Positions 45,107 to 53,490 of a DNA stretch of 64,000 bases are shown in pieces. The DNA is taken from NCBI RefSeq assembly GCF_947498515.1, contig NZ_CANMKO010000004.1, positions 124,001 to 188,000 of the forward strand, read 5' to 3'. How positions within the stretch are numbered: the stretch's first letter is position 1; every line of letters begins with the position of its first letter. The stretch comes from an uncultured Pelagimonas sp. (lineage in GTDB: Bacteria > Pseudomonadota > Alphaproteobacteria > Rhodobacterales > Rhodobacteraceae). The notes below the pieces were generated by a model that was not told the origin of the DNA, did no database searches, and saw only the letters and a program-made list of their open reading frames with translations. The position numbers and the translations under genes were made by a program.

Positions 45107-45832
45107 CTAGGATTTCCCCATCGGAACAAAGCTGGAATCAGATCGGTCGAGATGCGCTTGCATGGCGTGGACGGCCCCGTCGACATCATTTTCCTTTAGG
45201 CAACGTAATATCACACCATGCTCTTGGAGGGTCGTTTCCTCACGCCCGGACCACAGCAAAAGGGAGGAATGATATTCAAACAGCCACGTCAGCATCATTT
45301 CAGTGATAGAATGGATAAGTGGATTACCTGAGATCTGAGCAACGCGGGTGTGAAACGCAATATCCGCCTTCATAAACCCATCTGCGTTGCCAAGCTCTTT
45401 ACGCTGTGCCTCAATTAAATCGGCAAGGTCCGCCGCGTCTTTTGACGTACATTTTGAGGCGGCGATCCCCACAGCACCCACTTCCAAGAAGTGGCGGACT
45501 TGTTTCAGATGATCAATATTGGCCGGTTCACTAGAGAGCAATAGTTTAGCTATATCATCAAGTTGCTTAAAGGCGACGCCGGCCGTCAAGGCGTTGACCC
45601 GGCTGCGTTCGCCATGGGTGATTGTGATCAACCCTTTGGCTTGCATGGCTTGCAAAGCTTCGCGCACAGCGGGGCGACCAACACCAAAACGTTCCATCAA
45701 CGCGCGTTCCGATGGCACAATATCGCCGGCCGCAAGTTCGCCACTTGCGACCATTTCCCTTAACCGCAAAAAGACTTGGTCCGACAGCTTTAAACGTACG
45801 ATTTTGGTGCCACTGCCATCGACTTCTTTCAT
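45107..45832 (-). CDS. GntR-family (FadR type) regulator of the apiose genes
   Basis: 241 residues from MKEVDGSGTKIVRLKLSDQVFLRLREMV. The N-terminal winged helix has DIVPSERALMERFGVGRPAVREALQAMQAKGLI (residues 33-66). The C-terminal all-helical FCD domain includes DIAFHTRVAQISGNPLIHSI with metal-ligand His/Asp residues. AGTGGACGAAG precedes the start. It is read from the same strand as apnO, 85 bases downstream, and likely binds the dyad between apnO and oiaK, responding to a pathway sugar acid. Confidence 0.92.
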   Translation of the reverse strand: MKEVDGSGTKIVRLKLSDQVFLRLREMVASGELAAGDIVPSERALMERFGVGRPAVREALQAMQAKGLITITHGERSRVNALTAGVAFKQLDDIAKLLLSSEPANIDHLKQVRHFLEVGAVGIAASKCTSKDAADLADLIEAQRKELGNADGFMKADIAFHTRVAQISGNPLIHSITEMMLTWLFEYHSSLLLWSGREETTLQEHGVILRCLKENDVDGAVHAMQAHLDRSDSSFVPMGKS

Positions 45833-45917
45833 CTTCGTCCACTCTTTCAATAGCCAGTTGCCAGGTCCAGAATATGACCTCGCAACTGGCGTTACAAGTG
45901 GATCATACGATCTGGTG

Positions 45918-46745
45918 CTATGTGATCCGATCGATGCTGGCTGCAATCTCTTCAGGCTCAAAAACCCGTTTCCAATCGCTCTTCATCAGGGTTGGTTTTC
46001 CAAATTCTATTGCTTTGTTGCAGGCGTCTGAAAACACACCATCGACCTCTTTGAAGATAACCGCCCCCAAAATGTTCATATGCCCAAGCAAGAAGTCACG
46101 GGCAGCATCTTTGGGAACGCCGCGGGCCACGACTTCATCCATTGCCTCACGCATCACGTCCAAAAGCGACGCGCAGACTGTTTCGGACAAGCCAGGTTCC
46201 AACAGCGCCATCTGCTCAACTGTAACGCGGTGAGATCTAGCCACCGGTGCAAAGATGGTTTTACCGACCTCTTCGCCCAATCTATAGTCGGCTTCGGGGC
46301 CTTGCATCAGAGCATTTACGATCCCTTGTTTGGCGGCGATACCACCAAAATAGTCCTTGCGACCTTCCTTGGTATCTTCGTCATTAAAAATCGGTGGATG
46401 ACATGGGTGACTGACAAAATAGGTCACATCATCACGTTTGGGAAGGTGACCGGCAAAAGGTGCCGCGGCATCAAGGCATATGATCATAGCACCCGATGGC
46501 ACCATATCGACGATCGAGGCCGACACGTTTCGAATGGCGGTATCGGGCACTGCCAGCACAACAACATCAACGTGCTCCAAAGCTTCCGCCGGGTCTTGGC
46601 AATCAAACCCCAGCTCTGATTTCAACCTGTCTCGTCCCTCTTGCGAAACTTCGACATGTGCCGTTTCAAAATCCGAATTCGCAAGATTTCTCGACAAGCG
46701 AACCCCCATTTTTCCACCGGCTCCAAACAAAGCTATCTTCGTCAC
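45918..46745 (-). CDS. apnO: Probable D-apionate oxidoisomerase
   Basis: 275 residues from GTG: VTKIALFGAGGKMGVRLSRNL, an NAD-binding loop, and later DVVVLAVPDTAIRNVSASIVDM and CLDAAAPFAGHLP with a short helical C-terminal domain (NKAIEFGKPTLMKSDWKRVF). This resembles the 6-phosphogluconate-dehydrogenase-like proteins described as ApnO, which oxidise and rearrange D-apionate to 3-oxo-isoapionate. AGGAGG is 6 bases before the GTG at 46745; the frame is open to 46820 but passes through the presumed operator. It is divergent from the kinase gene. Activity is inferred from family and cluster. Confidence 0.78.
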   Translation of the reverse strand: MTKIALFGAGGKMGVRLSRNLANSDFETAHVEVSQEGRDRLKSELGFDCQDPAEALEHVDVVVLAVPDTAIRNVSASIVDMVPSGAMIICLDAAAPFAGHLPKRDDVTYFVSHPCHPPIFNDEDTKEGRKDYFGGIAAKQGIVNALMQGPEADYRLGEEVGKTIFAPVARSHRVTVEQMALLEPGLSETVCASLLDVMREAMDEVVARGVPKDAARDFLLGHMNILGAVIFKEVDGVFSDACNKAIEFGKPTLMKSDWKRVFEPEEIAASIDRIT

Positions 46746-46789
46746 TTCCCACCTCCTCTTGGATATCCGATCGGTTGGACCGTCCAAAT

Positions 46790-46833
46790 TTGACAACTGG
46801 TATAATAAGGTACTAAGCATACCAACATGTCAA
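46790..46833. promoter_or_regulatory. Nested dyad between divergent apnO and oiaK, candidate GntR operator and promoter
   Basis: Two concentric inverted repeats: the outer TTGACA/TGTCAA and, inside it, TGGTAT/ATACCA with 15 bases between. TATAAT at 46800-46805 could be the -10 box of oiaK with TTGGAC at 46775 as -35 (19-base spacing); the outer TTGACA on the minus strand could be the -35 of apnO. The position and TGGTA/TACCA halves suit a FadR-type GntR dimer. Confidence 0.55.
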
Positions 46834-46876
46834 GCAACCAATGCCGTGGTTGATGCATCATCAAGAGGACACACAA

Positions 46877-48229
46877 TTGGATTCACGACCCGAAAGCCTA
46901 TCGCTTGCTTGGTATGGAGACGATTTCACCGGGGCTGCAGCCGTTCTGGAAGTTCTGACCTTTGCTGGTATTCCCGCGATGCTCTTTCTTGATGCTCCGA
47001 CACCGGAACAGCTCTCGCGCTTTCCGGAACTAAGGGCCTTCGGAATTGCCTCGACCGCGCGCGCGCACTCTCCTGATTGGATGGAGCGCAACCTCCCCCC
47101 TGCTTTTGAAGCCCTTTTGGCGTTGGAGCCGGAGATTCTTCACTATAAAGTTTGCTCAACCTTGGATTCTTCGCCGACAACAGGGTCCATCGGGCGCGCC
47201 ATCGAGATTGCCGCCAAAATCATGGCCCCTGAAATGGTCCCGGTCTTGGTCGCAGCGCCGCAACTGCGCAGATACCAAATCTTTGGCCACTTGTTTGCCG
47301 GTCACGGTGACAAGGTTTACCGCCTTGATCGCCATCCTGTCATGGCGCGCCACCCGGTCACGCCAATGCAGGAAGCTGACGTAGGCAAACACCTATCGGC
47401 ACAGTCTGATCGCCTGTCAGTGTCGGTGTGGCCCCAAGACAAAAATGCCGCCCGTAGCGAGGCATCGCAAGGTCAGATTTCTGTATGTACCCTCGATTGT
47501 ATGGACCCGCAGTCTGAGGCCGAGGCGGGCCAGTTCATATGGGAAAACCGTCGCAAAAATCGATTTGTCGTTGGGTCGCAAGGCATCGAATATGCGATCG
47601 TAAATCATTGGATTAAAACAAATCAACTACCCCCACCGCCCCCAAGGTCCGGCGTAGGGCGTGCCTCCGGCATGGTTTCAGTTTCGGGATCAGTTTCCCC
47701 CACAACGGCTGAGCAAATCGCTTGGTCTCGTGCAAATGGGTTTGCGCCTATTCACTTTGATGCGTCGCAAGCTTGCTTAGGTTCAGAGAGCTTAACACGC
47801 GAAATCGAACGAGCAGTTTACGATAGTCTTTCCGCCATAACCGACGGGTTAGACCCGCTGATTTACACCGCACATGGTCCCGATGATCCGAATGTTGCAC
47901 GGTTCCGACAGGCCGCCGCGAGGTCCGGGAAACCCATCACTGAGGTGAACCAATCTATTGGCAAGTCCTTAGGTACGGTGCTTGACCGGGTCCTAACCCA
48001 AAGCGGCATTCGCCGCGCCGTTGTGTCTGGCGGTGACACCTCTGGATATGCGGCCCAGCAACTGGGGATCTTTGCATTGACGGCGCTGGCCCCGACGATC
48101 CCCGGCGCATCACTTTGTCTGGCCCATGCCGATGGTCCGATGGATGGGCTCGAGCTGGCGCTAAAGGGCGGGCAAATGGGCAGTCCGGATTATTTTGGCT
48201 GGATTCGTGACGGAGGAGGCCCGAAATGA
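46877..48229 (+). CDS. oiaK: 3-oxo-isoapionate kinase, four-carbon acid sugar kinase family
   Basis: About 450 residues. N-terminal domain has LAWYGDDFTGAAAVLEVL (the family's start, GDDFTGA) and the C-terminal nucleotide-binding domain has GIRRAVVSGGDTSGYAAQQLG, SGGDTSG being its phosphate loop; TAHGPDD lies between. The four-carbon acid sugar kinases phosphorylate sugar acids; next to ApnO this is expected to phosphorylate 3-oxo-isoapionate at C4. The TTG at 46877 is chosen because AAGAGGA is 8 bases upstream; ATG codons at 46841 and 46853 are in frame but leave almost no leader. It overlaps the RuBisCO-like gene by four bases. Confidence 0.8.
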   Translation: MDSRPESLSLAWYGDDFTGAAAVLEVLTFAGIPAMLFLDAPTPEQLSRFPELRAFGIASTARAHSPDWMERNLPPAFEALLALEPEILHYKVCSTLDSSPTTGSIGRAIEIAAKIMAPEMVPVLVAAPQLRRYQIFGHLFAGHGDKVYRLDRHPVMARHPVTPMQEADVGKHLSAQSDRLSVSVWPQDKNAARSEASQGQISVCTLDCMDPQSEAEAGQFIWENRRKNRFVVGSQGIEYAIVNHWIKTNQLPPPPPRSGVGRASGMVSVSGSVSPTTAEQIAWSRANGFAPIHFDASQACLGSESLTREIERAVYDSLSAITDGLDPLIYTAHGPDDPNVARFRQAAARSGKPITEVNQSIGKSLGTVLDRVLTQSGIRRAVVSGGDTSGYAAQQLGIFALTALAPTIPGASLCLAHADGPMDGLELALKGGQMGSPDYFGWIRDGGGPK

Positions 48230-49503
48230 AACGCATCACTGCAACATATGACATCGAAACCCCGGTCGGATTGGCCAAAGCAGCCGCCGTTTTGGCCGGT
48301 GAACAATCCACTGGAACCTTTGTGCGGTTGGCGGCCGAAACTGATGCCTTGCGTGACCGTTCAGCGGCGCGGGTAGACCAAATCCTTATAACGGGTCGCT
48401 CGAACCAGCCCGCGCTGCCTTGCCGCAAAACTGGCGACACATATGAACGCGGGACCGTTACGATCAGCTGGCCAATTGGCAACATTGGCTTTTCCTTGCC
48501 AACGCTTTTATCGACCATAGCTGGAAACCTATTTGAATTGGCAGACCTGTCGGCCATTCGCTTGACGGACATCAATCTGCCAGCCTCTTTTGTGTCGAAA
48601 TTTCCCGGCCCTCAATATGGGGCAGCCGGAACGCGCAAATTGATGGGTGGCCAGGCTGGCCCGGTTATTGGGACGATCATCAAACCAAGCGTTGGATTGC
48701 GGCCTTCTGAAACGGCCAATCTGGTCAAATCACTGGTCCAAGCGGGTATTGATTTCATCAAAGACGATGAACTTCAGGCGAATGGACCAGATTGTCCCTT
48801 TGACGACCGGCTTGCAGCCGTCATGCAGGTTATCAATGATCACGCTGATAAAACCGGCAAGCAGGTTTTATATGCCGTGAATGTCACCGACGAAATCGAT
48901 CAAATGCGGCGCAACCTGGATTTGATGGCCGATCATGGCGCAACCTGCGCGATGGTTTGCATGCAGTCTGTTGGTATAACCGGGTTGCGTTCGGTGCGAA
49001 ATCACGGGACCGCGCTTATTCATGGCCACCGGGCCGGTTGGGGGCTTTTGTCTCGGTCACCGAACATCGGGATCAGCTTTGTGGTCATGCAAAAGCTTTG
49101 GCGTCTCGCTGGGGCGGATCATCTTCATGTAAATGGCCTCGGCAACAAATTTACTGAAAGCGATACAGTGGTTAGCCAATCCGCACGTTCGGTTCAATCT
49201 CCGGTTTCCGAGCATGGGGGACCTGATCACCTTGCCATGCCAGTCTATTCATCTGGGCAAACGATCTGGCAAATTGATCCGGCGCGGCAGGTGCTTGGCA
49301 ATGACGATTTCATCTTTTGTGCCGGCGGCGGAATTGTCAGCCACCCAGATGGGCCCGGCGCCGGAGTTTCGGCCCTTCGAGATGCTGCGCAGGCCGCATC
49401 GCAGGGTATTCCGCTTGAGAAATTTGTAAAACAGGGCAGCCTTTTAGACCGGGCGATGCAAGCTTTTCCCAAACCAACACTGTGCAACGATGACGAGACT
49501 TAG
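48226..49503 (+). CDS. oiaT/oiaX: RuBisCO-like protein acting on 3-oxo-isoapionate-4-phosphate (transcarboxylase/hydrolase or decarboxylase)
   Basis: 425 residues, RuBisCO large-subunit fold. The catalytic-site motifs are GTIIKPSVGLRP (as RuBisCO GxxxKPKLG), DFIKDDELQANGP with the carbamylated Lys and the Asp-Glu metal ligands, and HGHRAGWG with the His-Arg pair. The N-terminal domain starts MKRITATYDIETP. Two RuBisCO-like enzymes are known in the apionate pathway: OiaT, giving 3-phosphoglycerate and glycolate, and OiaX, giving L-erythrulose 1-phosphate, which then needs isomerases. No isomerase is encoded nearby, so OiaT is favoured by context. It is co-transcribed with the kinase. Confidence 0.82.
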   Translation: MKRITATYDIETPVGLAKAAAVLAGEQSTGTFVRLAAETDALRDRSAARVDQILITGRSNQPALPCRKTGDTYERGTVTISWPIGNIGFSLPTLLSTIAGNLFELADLSAIRLTDINLPASFVSKFPGPQYGAAGTRKLMGGQAGPVIGTIIKPSVGLRPSETANLVKSLVQAGIDFIKDDELQANGPDCPFDDRLAAVMQVINDHADKTGKQVLYAVNVTDEIDQMRRNLDLMADHGATCAMVCMQSVGITGLRSVRNHGTALIHGHRAGWGLLSRSPNIGISFVVMQKLWRLAGADHLHVNGLGNKFTESDTVVSQSARSVQSPVSEHGGPDHLAMPVYSSGQTIWQIDPARQVLGNDDFIFCAGGGIVSHPDGPGAGVSALRDAAQAASQGIPLEKFVKQGSLLDRAMQAFPKPTLCNDDET

Positions 49504-49843
49504 AAAGGACGCCTAGGCGGGCATTTTAAACCGGTAGTTCAGGTGGATTTGATGCCGAACCAGCCGAGCTTTGGAGGGTCATGCCAGGCAAAACGACGTT
49601 CAAGCACCCGTACGTCATGGGCGAAATGTATTCATCCCCCACCTCTTCGAAACTGTGGCAAGGTCAACACTGCAACATCCACACAAGCACAACACGATGG
49701 TGTTTAATGCAACAGCGCCCCTGACAATCTACCCTAGGGCAGTTTCAAAAATCCTACTAAAACGACGAAGAAATGAACGAATACAACGCCAAATCTGTTA
49801 GCGTGGTGGAACAAGTTCCTTGGTTATTACGGATAGACCCAAA
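49504..49843. other. Intergenic region between the two sugar islands
   Basis: No supported gene. CGCCTAGGCG, a short palindrome, lies just after the RuBisCO-like gene (49509-49518) and is followed by a TTTT stretch that could be a weak terminator. The SMP-30 promoter must be in the downstream part. Confidence 0.4.
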
Positions 49844-50764
49844 ATGAATAAATCTGAGTTTTATGAAATCAGGGATGATCGTTTCGCCCGTAGCATCAAA
49901 TTGGCCGAGCCTGTCGAAAAACTATGGTCTGGGGGGCGCTGGACCGAGGGCCCGGTTTATTCTCCTGCTTTTCGCTGTTTAACATGGAGCGACATCCCAA
50001 ACGACAGACGGCTACGTTGGGACGAGATCACCGGGTCTGTCGGAGACATCCGCAGCGGCTTGGGGTGTTACACAAACGGAAGCACCTTGGATCGCCAAGG
50101 TCGCATCATTGCTTGCGAACATGGAACGCGGTCGGTGACCCGCATTGAACATGATGGGTCGGTCAAGACACTAGTGAGCCATATCGACGGCAAGCGGCTA
50201 AACAGCCCCAACGATGTTGTGGTTCATTCAGATGGCGCTATTTGGTTTACGGACCCTGCCTATGGCATCGAATCCGATTACGAAGGGTTTCAAGCCGAGG
50301 CAGAGCTAGATGGCGAACATGTCTATCGCTTTGATCCTGCCACTGAAACCGTTACGCAGGTTACAACCGATTTCACGTGCCCCAACGGGCTTGCCTTTTC
50401 GCAAGACGAGAAAACCCTGTATATCGCGGATTCAGGGGGAACACGTTATCCGTCAGGCGAACACCATATCCGTAGATTTGCTGTAAATGGCGATAACACC
50501 CTGTCGGGAGGCGAGATTTTTGCTCAGTGCGAAAACGGGTTTTTCGACGGTTTCCGCCTAGACACCCAAGGGCGCATTTGGACGAGCGCCAAGGACGGCG
50601 TACATTGCTATCACCCCGACGGAACATTGCTCGGAAAAATCTTTGTCCCTGAAGTTGTGTCAAACCTGTGCTTTGGCGGGCCAAAAATGAACCGCATATT
50701 TATCACCGCCTCAACAAGCGTGTATTCGGTCCTGCTTCCGACAACCGGATGGTTTCCAACCTAA
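49844..50764 (+). CDS. xylC: SMP-30/gluconolactonase-type lactonase (XylC-like)
   Basis: 306 residues. Beta-propeller motifs: GRWTEGPVYSP (metal Glu), LNSPNDVVVHSDGAIWFTDPAYG (metal Asn and the DPAYG signature), CPNGLAFSQDEKTLYIADSGG (Asn and Asp), and FFDGFRLDTQGRIWTS. These metal ligands are intact, so it should hydrolyse a sugar lactone. It is convergent with the Weimberg genes, so xylonolactone or arabinonolactone is the likely substrate; apionolactone cannot be excluded. The ATG at 49844 is chosen, 8 codons after a TTG that extends the frame. Confidence 0.75.
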   Translation: MNKSEFYEIRDDRFARSIKLAEPVEKLWSGGRWTEGPVYSPAFRCLTWSDIPNDRRLRWDEITGSVGDIRSGLGCYTNGSTLDRQGRIIACEHGTRSVTRIEHDGSVKTLVSHIDGKRLNSPNDVVVHSDGAIWFTDPAYGIESDYEGFQAEAELDGEHVYRFDPATETVTQVTTDFTCPNGLAFSQDEKTLYIADSGGTRYPSGEHHIRRFAVNGDNTLSGGEIFAQCENGFFDGFRLDTQGRIWTSAKDGVHCYHPDGTLLGKIFVPEVVSNLCFGGPKMNRIFITASTSVYSVLLPTTGWFPT

Positions 50765-50772
50765 TTGGATCA

Positions 50773-50808
50773 CTTGGCGCTGCTCCTGCTGTTTCAGTCT
50801 GCGCCAAG
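50773..50808. terminator. Hairpin between convergent lactonase and dehydrogenase genes
   Basis: CTTGGCGC and GCGCCAAG pair over a 20-base loop that contains the stop codon of the dehydrogenase gene. No T-run, but its place between converging genes suggests a shared transcript end. Confidence 0.45.
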
Positions 50809-52293
50809 CAAACTATCAGGGATGTTTTGATAGCAAACCGGCCGTAAAAACCGACGGATAGAAAGCGTTCCAACAGAGGTCGCGCCAAAGTTTGTCGAGG
50901 CGGGGTAAGGCCCACCATGCACCATTGCATCACTGACCTCGACCCCTGTCGGGAAACCGTTGGCCAAAACGCGGCCAGCCTTGCGTTCCAAGATTGGCAT
51001 TAGGTTTTTGGCAATGGAAATGTCGCTGTCATCGAGGTGAAGGGTGCAGGTCAGTTGACCTTTCAACCCTTTGGCAACGGCCATCATCTCATCCGCTGTC
51101 TCGGCCAGCACAACAAGGCCCAGAGGCCCAAACACCTCTTCGCTCAACTTATCATTTGCCAACCATTCCTTGGCCGTTGTGGCGAATAGCTGCGGCGTTG
51201 CACGACGTGTTTCGCCGCCATCCATCAAAACCTTTTGAACGCCATTCTGCGCAGCGATTTCTGCACCGCCTTGCACAAAGGCTGCGGCAATCCCATCCGT
51301 CAACATGACCTGCGGGGAGGTATCCTTTAACGCGGCTTTTGCCGAGGCGACAAAATCTTGGGCCTCGACCCCATCGATCAGAACAACCAGCCCCGGATTT
51401 GTGCAAAACTGCCCGGCCCCAATGGTTAATGACCCTGCCCATCCCGCAGCAATCTCTGCACCGCGATGACCCAAAGCAGCGGGAAGAACAAACATCGGGT
51501 TGATCGACCCAAGCTCGCCGAAAAACGGAATGGGATCTGGGCGCGCAGCACAAAGGTCAAACAAGGCGCGCCCCCCACGCAAGGACCCCGTGAACCCAAC
51601 GGCCCGGATCAACGGATGCTGTACAAGAGCTTGGCCAGCAATAAACCCGTCCCCTTGGATCAAGCTGAAAACACCAGCGTCAATACCACAGTGTTTGATC
51701 GCCGCATCAATGGCCTGCGCCACAATATCCGAGGTGCCCGGATGCGCGGGGTGACCTTTGACAACCACCGGACACCCGGCTGCCAATGCGGCGGCCGTGT
51801 CCCCCCCTGCCGTCGAAAATGCCAGCGGAAAGTTCGAGGCCCCAAAGACCGCAACCGGCCCAATTGCACGCTGAACCATGCGCAAATCCGGACGTGGAGC
51901 CGGAGAGCGATCTGGCAAGGCGACATCATGCCGTCGGTCGAGATAATTGCCCTCTTCTATATGCTCGGCAAAGAGGTTCAACTGCCCTGTGGTCCTGCCA
52001 CGTTCGCCGATGAGGCGCGCGTGCGGTAGGCCCGTTTCCTTGCAGCCCATCTCGGTTATCAGATCACCGCGCAGATCAATTTCCACGGCGATTTGGCGCA
52101 AAAATGCCGCCCGATCAATCCTAGAACTATACCCGTAAGACCAAAACGCACGCTCTGCGGCTTGCACCGCTTGGTCAACTAAATCTGGATCAGCAACCGC
52201 AAAAGCATCTGGCTTTCCACTGACTGGTTGATTGGAGAAATGCGCCGTCGTATCGATCCATTCTCCTGAAACGAGATGTTTTGATTTCAGCAT
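50794..52293 (-). CDS. xylA: 2-oxoglutarate semialdehyde (2,5-dioxovalerate) dehydrogenase
   Basis: 499 residues, aldehyde dehydrogenase superfamily. Motifs: GASNFPLAFSTAGGDTAAALAAGCPVVVK-type NAD region (GASNFPLAFSTAGGD), FGELGSINPMF with the general-base Glu, and GAGQFCTNPG with the catalytic Cys near residue 290. GASNFPLAFSTAGGD is characteristic of the oxopentanoate-semialdehyde branch. It oxidises 2-oxoglutarate semialdehyde to 2-oxoglutarate, the last step of the Weimberg pathway, feeding the TCA cycle. It is the last gene of the minus-strand operon. Confidence 0.9.
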   Translation of the reverse strand: MLKSKHLVSGEWIDTTAHFSNQPVSGKPDAFAVADPDLVDQAVQAAERAFWSYGYSSRIDRAAFLRQIAVEIDLRGDLITEMGCKETGLPHARLIGERGRTTGQLNLFAEHIEEGNYLDRRHDVALPDRSPAPRPDLRMVQRAIGPVAVFGASNFPLAFSTAGGDTAAALAAGCPVVVKGHPAHPGTSDIVAQAIDAAIKHCGIDAGVFSLIQGDGFIAGQALVQHPLIRAVGFTGSLRGGRALFDLCAARPDPIPFFGELGSINPMFVLPAALGHRGAEIAAGWAGSLTIGAGQFCTNPGLVVLIDGVEAQDFVASAKAALKDTSPQVMLTDGIAAAFVQGGAEIAAQNGVQKVLMDGGETRRATPQLFATTAKEWLANDKLSEEVFGPLGLVVLAETADEMMAVAKGLKGQLTCTLHLDDSDISIAKNLMPILERKAGRVLANGFPTGVEVSDAMVHGGPYPASTNFGATSVGTLSIRRFLRPVCYQNIPDSLLGAD

Positions 52294-52311
52294 TGATTTT
52301 CCAGTCCGTGT

Positions 52312-53454
52312 TTACAGCAAATTGCGCTGCGCGAGGTTTTGCATCAGCTCTCGAATGCCAAAAGTCCACTCGCTGCAATGCGTCGACAGCTGAACCGTAT
52401 TGCGCAGCGTGCCGAAGTTTGGCGAAGAGATTGTCACCACATCACCAAGCTTGTGCGTGAACCCTTCACTTGGAACTTCGCGATCTTGGGTTGGCGCAAA
52501 AAGCGTTCCCAAAAACAGCATGAATCCATCGGGATACTGGTGGTGTCGGCCAATGGTCTGTTGAACAAGGTCCAAGGGGTCGCGGCTGATTTCCTTCATA
52601 GACGATTTGCCGTGCAGGACATAGCCGTCTTGCGCCCCGTCAACCGTCAGATCAAGTTCAGCATTGCGCACATCATCCAGTGTGAATCCACCGTCAAATA
52701 GCCGTATCATTGGGCCGATAGAGCAGGACGCATTGTTGTCCTTGGCCTTGGACAAAAGCAGCGCTGATCGCCCCTCAATGTCGCGCAGATTGACGTCATT
52801 TCCCAGCGTCGCCCCTACGATCCTGCCCGTTGAAGACACCGCCAACACAACTTCGGGCTCTGGGTTATTCCATTTTGAAATCGGATGAAGCCCGACCTCG
52901 GCCCCATACCCAACAGACGACAAAGTCTGTGATTTTGAAAACACTTCGGCGTCTGGACCAATTCCAACTTCGAGGTACTGTGACCACAGCCCCTCTTTGA
53001 TCAGCGCGGCTTTTACCTGCTCTGCTTTAGGTGAGCCCGCCTGAATGCTTTGAAGGTTATCGCCGATCAAGGACCCGATGTTTTGACGGACAGCATTGGC
53101 TTTTTGTGGATCGCCCGCAGCTTGCTCTTCGATGACCCGCTCAACCATGGAGCTGGCAAATGTGACCCCACAGGCTTTGATCGACTGTAGATCACACGGG
53201 GCAAGAATATGGGTTTGGGCCAAATCGCCAACAGTACGCCCCATGATCTCTTCGACCGTCCCAATTGCCGGACCATCGGCAGTCTCGACATAGGCGACCG
53301 GGTTGTCCATTTCACAGATGTCGCGCACCAAAGGCGCAGTTTTTGACGTGATATCAATGACGTGTCCACCACGCACCGTCACAACGATGGGACCTTGCGC
53401 CTGCGCGTCCCAAACCCGCCCAAGAAAGACACCTTCTTTTGCTAAATCTGTCAT
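52312..53454 (-). CDS. xylX: FAH-fold 2-keto-3-deoxypentonate dehydratase (XylX-like)
   Basis: 380 residues of the fumarylacetoacetate-hydrolase family: FLGRVWDAQAQGPIVVTVRGG at the N-terminus, EVGIGPDAEVFSKSQTLSSVG, GLHPISKWNNPEPEVVLAVSS with the metal-binding Glu pair, and GNDVNLRDIEGRSALLL. The whole follows the pattern of Weimberg dehydratases that convert 2-keto-3-deoxy-pentonate to 2-oxoglutarate semialdehyde. It follows the IlvD-type gene by 36 bases and precedes the semialdehyde dehydrogenase by 18 bases, so the pathway steps are in order. Confidence 0.85.
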   Translation of the reverse strand: MTDLAKEGVFLGRVWDAQAQGPIVVTVRGGHVIDITSKTAPLVRDICEMDNPVAYVETADGPAIGTVEEIMGRTVGDLAQTHILAPCDLQSIKACGVTFASSMVERVIEEQAAGDPQKANAVRQNIGSLIGDNLQSIQAGSPKAEQVKAALIKEGLWSQYLEVGIGPDAEVFSKSQTLSSVGYGAEVGLHPISKWNNPEPEVVLAVSSTGRIVGATLGNDVNLRDIEGRSALLLSKAKDNNASCSIGPMIRLFDGGFTLDDVRNAELDLTVDGAQDGYVLHGKSSMKEISRDPLDLVQQTIGRHHQYPDGFMLFLGTLFAPTQDREVPSEGFTHKLGDVVTISSPNFGTLRNTVQLSTHCSEWTFGIRELMQNLAQRNLL

Positions 53455-53490
53455 GTCGCTCTCACTCTCAATTTCAAATCTCGGGCCAAC

